From Uliginosibacterium gangwonense (GTDB taxonomy: Bacteria; Pseudomonadota; Gammaproteobacteria; Burkholderiales; Rhodocyclaceae): a stretch of DNA of 48,413 nucleotides. The notes below the pieces were generated by a model. It had not been told where the DNA came from. It searched no databases and saw nothing but the letters and a program-made list of their open reading frames with translations. This document shows, in pieces, positions 47,156-48,413 of the stretch. Numbering within the stretch: the stretch's first letter is position 1; every line of letters begins with the position of its first letter. The translations under genes were made by a program, and so were the position numbers. Location of the stretch: contig DYIB01000012.1 in the NCBI GenBank assembly GCA_020723855.1, positions 1 through 48,413 of the forward strand, in the 5' to 3' direction.

Positions 47156-48254
47156 GAGCGCATCATGCAGCATGTTTAGCCAGATACTCAAGTTGATTCC
47201 GCGCATCGAGTTTGAGCGCATGGTCAAGGAGACCGGTTCCGAATACGCCGCCAAGGGGCTGTCGAGCTGGAGCCAGTTCGTCGCCATGGTGTTCTGTCAG
47301 TTGGGCCGGGCTCATTCCTTGCGGGAGATCGAAGGGGGGCTGAAGAGCTGCGAAGGCAAGCTCACTCATCTGGGCATCGAGGCGCCGGCCCGGTCGAGTT
47401 TGTCCTACGCCAATGCACATCGACCGTGGCAATTGTTCGAGCAGGTGTTCTACCGGCTCTTCGAGCGGCTGTCGGGGAGCATGCGGCTGCCCAGGAAATT
47501 CCGCTTCAAGAACAGGCTGGTCAGCCTGGACTCGACGGTGATCGACTTGTGCCTGTCGGTCTTCGACTGGGCGAAGTTTCGCCGGACAAAGGGGGCGGTG
47601 AAGCTGCATCTGGTGCTCGATCACGATGGCTATCTGCCCTGTTACGGGGTGATTACCGACGGCAGCGTCCATGACGTCAAGCTCGCCTGGCGCATTCCCT
47701 TCCCGGCCGGCACGGTGGTGGTCGATGATCGGGGCTACAACGACTACCGGCTCTTCGCCTACTGGACGGAGTCCGAGGTGTTCTTCGTCACCCGCATGAA
47801 GGACAACGCCCTCTTCGAGGTGGTCGAGGAGCGGCCCGTGCCGCAGAACCGAAATATCCTCAAGGATCAGACCATCCGTCTGATCGGCGCGGGTGCCCAG
47901 GAGAAGTGCCCGCATCTTTTGCGCCGCATCGAGGCCATCCGGGAAGATACCGGCGAAACCTTGGTGTTCCTCACCAACCATCACAATCTGGGCGCTTCTA
48001 CCGTGGCCGCCATTTACAAGGATCGCTGGCAGGTGGAACTGTTCTTCAAGGCCCTCAAACAGAACCTGAGACTCAAGACCTTCGTCGGCACGTCTGCCAA
48101 CGCCGTGAAAATCCAAATATGGACGGCGCTGATCGCCATGCTGCTGCTGCGCTACCTGCAACTGATCTCCCGCTTCGGCTGGAGCCTGTCCAATCTGGCG
48201 GCGCTTCTGCGCATGAATCTCTTCACCCATCGCGATTCTCGCGCGCCTGGCTGA
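47154..48254 (+). CDS. IS4-family transposase (DUF4372 N-terminus), C-terminus frameshifted
   Basis: 366 residues from GTG 47154, preceded by AAGGAGG at 6 nt; ATG 47106 and ATG 47172 are alternatives. The N-terminal DUF4372-type region is FSQILKLIPRIEFERMV. Catalytic residues of the DDE type: Asp in SLDSTVIDL, Asp in VVDDRGYNDYR and Glu in the IS4 signature YKDRWQVELFFKALK. Near 48235 the frame shifts: it ends THRDSRAPG, while the neighbouring frame continues AWLNEPFATPPDPQTHPQ to 48319, the expected tail. An extra CG in a CGCGCG run explains this. The catalytic core is intact, so activity is uncertain rather than excluded. Confidence 0.88.
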   Translation: MSASCSMFSQILKLIPRIEFERMVKETGSEYAAKGLSSWSQFVAMVFCQLGRAHSLREIEGGLKSCEGKLTHLGIEAPARSSLSYANAHRPWQLFEQVFYRLFERLSGSMRLPRKFRFKNRLVSLDSTVIDLCLSVFDWAKFRRTKGAVKLHLVLDHDGYLPCYGVITDGSVHDVKLAWRIPFPAGTVVVDDRGYNDYRLFAYWTESEVFFVTRMKDNALFEVVEERPVPQNRNILKDQTIRLIGAGAQEKCPHLLRRIEAIREDTGETLVFLTNHHNLGASTVAAIYKDRWQVELFFKALKQNLRLKTFVGTSANAVKIQIWTALIAMLLLRYLQLISRFGWSLSNLAALLRMNLFTHRDSRAPG

Positions 48255-48385
48255 ACGAACCCTTTGCCACCCCGCCCGATCCGCAGACGCACCCCCAGGC
48301 AACGCTGGCCTTCGCCTGATCCTGGACAGCATAAGGAGGCTCGATCTTGAATTCCCGTCATACTAAAACATGCATAAACATAGCC

Positions 48386-48410
48386 TCATGCCGTATAATT
48401 CGAGGCATGA
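48386..48410 (+). promoter_or_regulatory. Inverted repeat around a -10 box at the window edge
   Basis: TCATGCC (48386-48392) and GGCATGA (48404-48410) are perfectly complementary and flank GTATAATTCGA, which holds a consensus TATAAT. This looks like a promoter with an operator across the -10, reading into the next gene outside the window. An ATG at 48407 lies too close to the promoter to be judged. Confidence 0.35.
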
Positions 48411-48413
48411 AAT

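Larger units (their letters stand above)
47073..48335 (+). mobile_element. IS4-family insertion sequence
   Basis: The element carries an IS4-type transposase. CTTATG at 47073 and CATAAG near 48330 are the best facing ends I can find, giving about 1.26 kb, but the inverted repeats are poor beyond 6 bp and I see no clear target duplication. Boundaries are therefore approximate. It lies upstream of the GGDEF gene, on the opposite strand. Confidence 0.5.

Overview
The window is GC-rich, densely coding chromosomal DNA that I read as belonging to a sulfur-oxidising betaproteobacterium. Two things point there. First, the run yhbY/rlmE-ftsH-folP-glmM-pst-tpiA-secG-tRNA-Leu-nuoA-N, with nuoC and nuoD as separate genes, is a typical betaproteobacterial backbone. 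Second, there is a complete oxidative-type dsr locus (dsrABEFHCMKLJOPN). The window resembles the Thiobacillus / Sulfuricella / Sulfuritalea type of organism, but sequence reading alone does not fix the genus.

Layout. 1-3170: the 3' part of carB, greA and a small membrane protein, on the plus strand, meeting yhbY (minus) tail to tail. 3533-8435: rlmE, ftsH, folP, glmM. 8456-12303: a phosphate-starvation locus pstSCAB with a candidate Pho box and internal terminators after pstS. 12304-12677: a non-coding stretch with strong hairpins and a 169-bp palindromic MITE-like repeat. 12678-14020: tpiA, secG, tRNA-Leu(GAG). 14107-28567: all 14 genes of respiratory complex I (nuoA to nuoN). 28621-31155: a NUDIX hydrolase and a NarX/NarL-like two-component system with no membrane segments in the kinase.

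43834-31159 (minus strand): the dsr operon in the order A B E F H C M K L J O P N, followed by a CobA-type uroporphyrinogen-III methyltransferase. Reverse dissimilatory sulfite reductase DsrAB oxidises sulfur carried on DsrC. DsrEFH hands sulfur to DsrC, DsrMKJOP links the reaction to the membrane quinone pool and periplasm, and DsrL passes electrons to or from NAD(P)H. CobA and DsrN fit as a tail-end module making the sirohaem-amide cofactor. Complex I upstream is the natural partner for NADH-linked electron flow.

Divergent from dsrA lies a plus-strand cassette (44045-45843). It holds an 82-residue unknown protein, a double-domain TusA sulfur carrier, a DsrC homologue that has lost both redox cysteines, and a 188-residue unknown protein. 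This cassette is the best candidate here for a little-described system: a carrier/regulator set attached to the dsr pathway. The window closes with a membrane GGDEF diguanylate cyclase (minus strand) and an IS4-family insertion sequence. The IS transposase has a frameshifted C-terminus, and its start site can be folded into an inhibitory hairpin.

Other notable points: three copies of two dispersed palindromic repeat families sit inside the dsr operon, two of them read through in frame within cobA and dsrN. A 25-codon ghost of the nuoD start sits between nuoC and nuoD.
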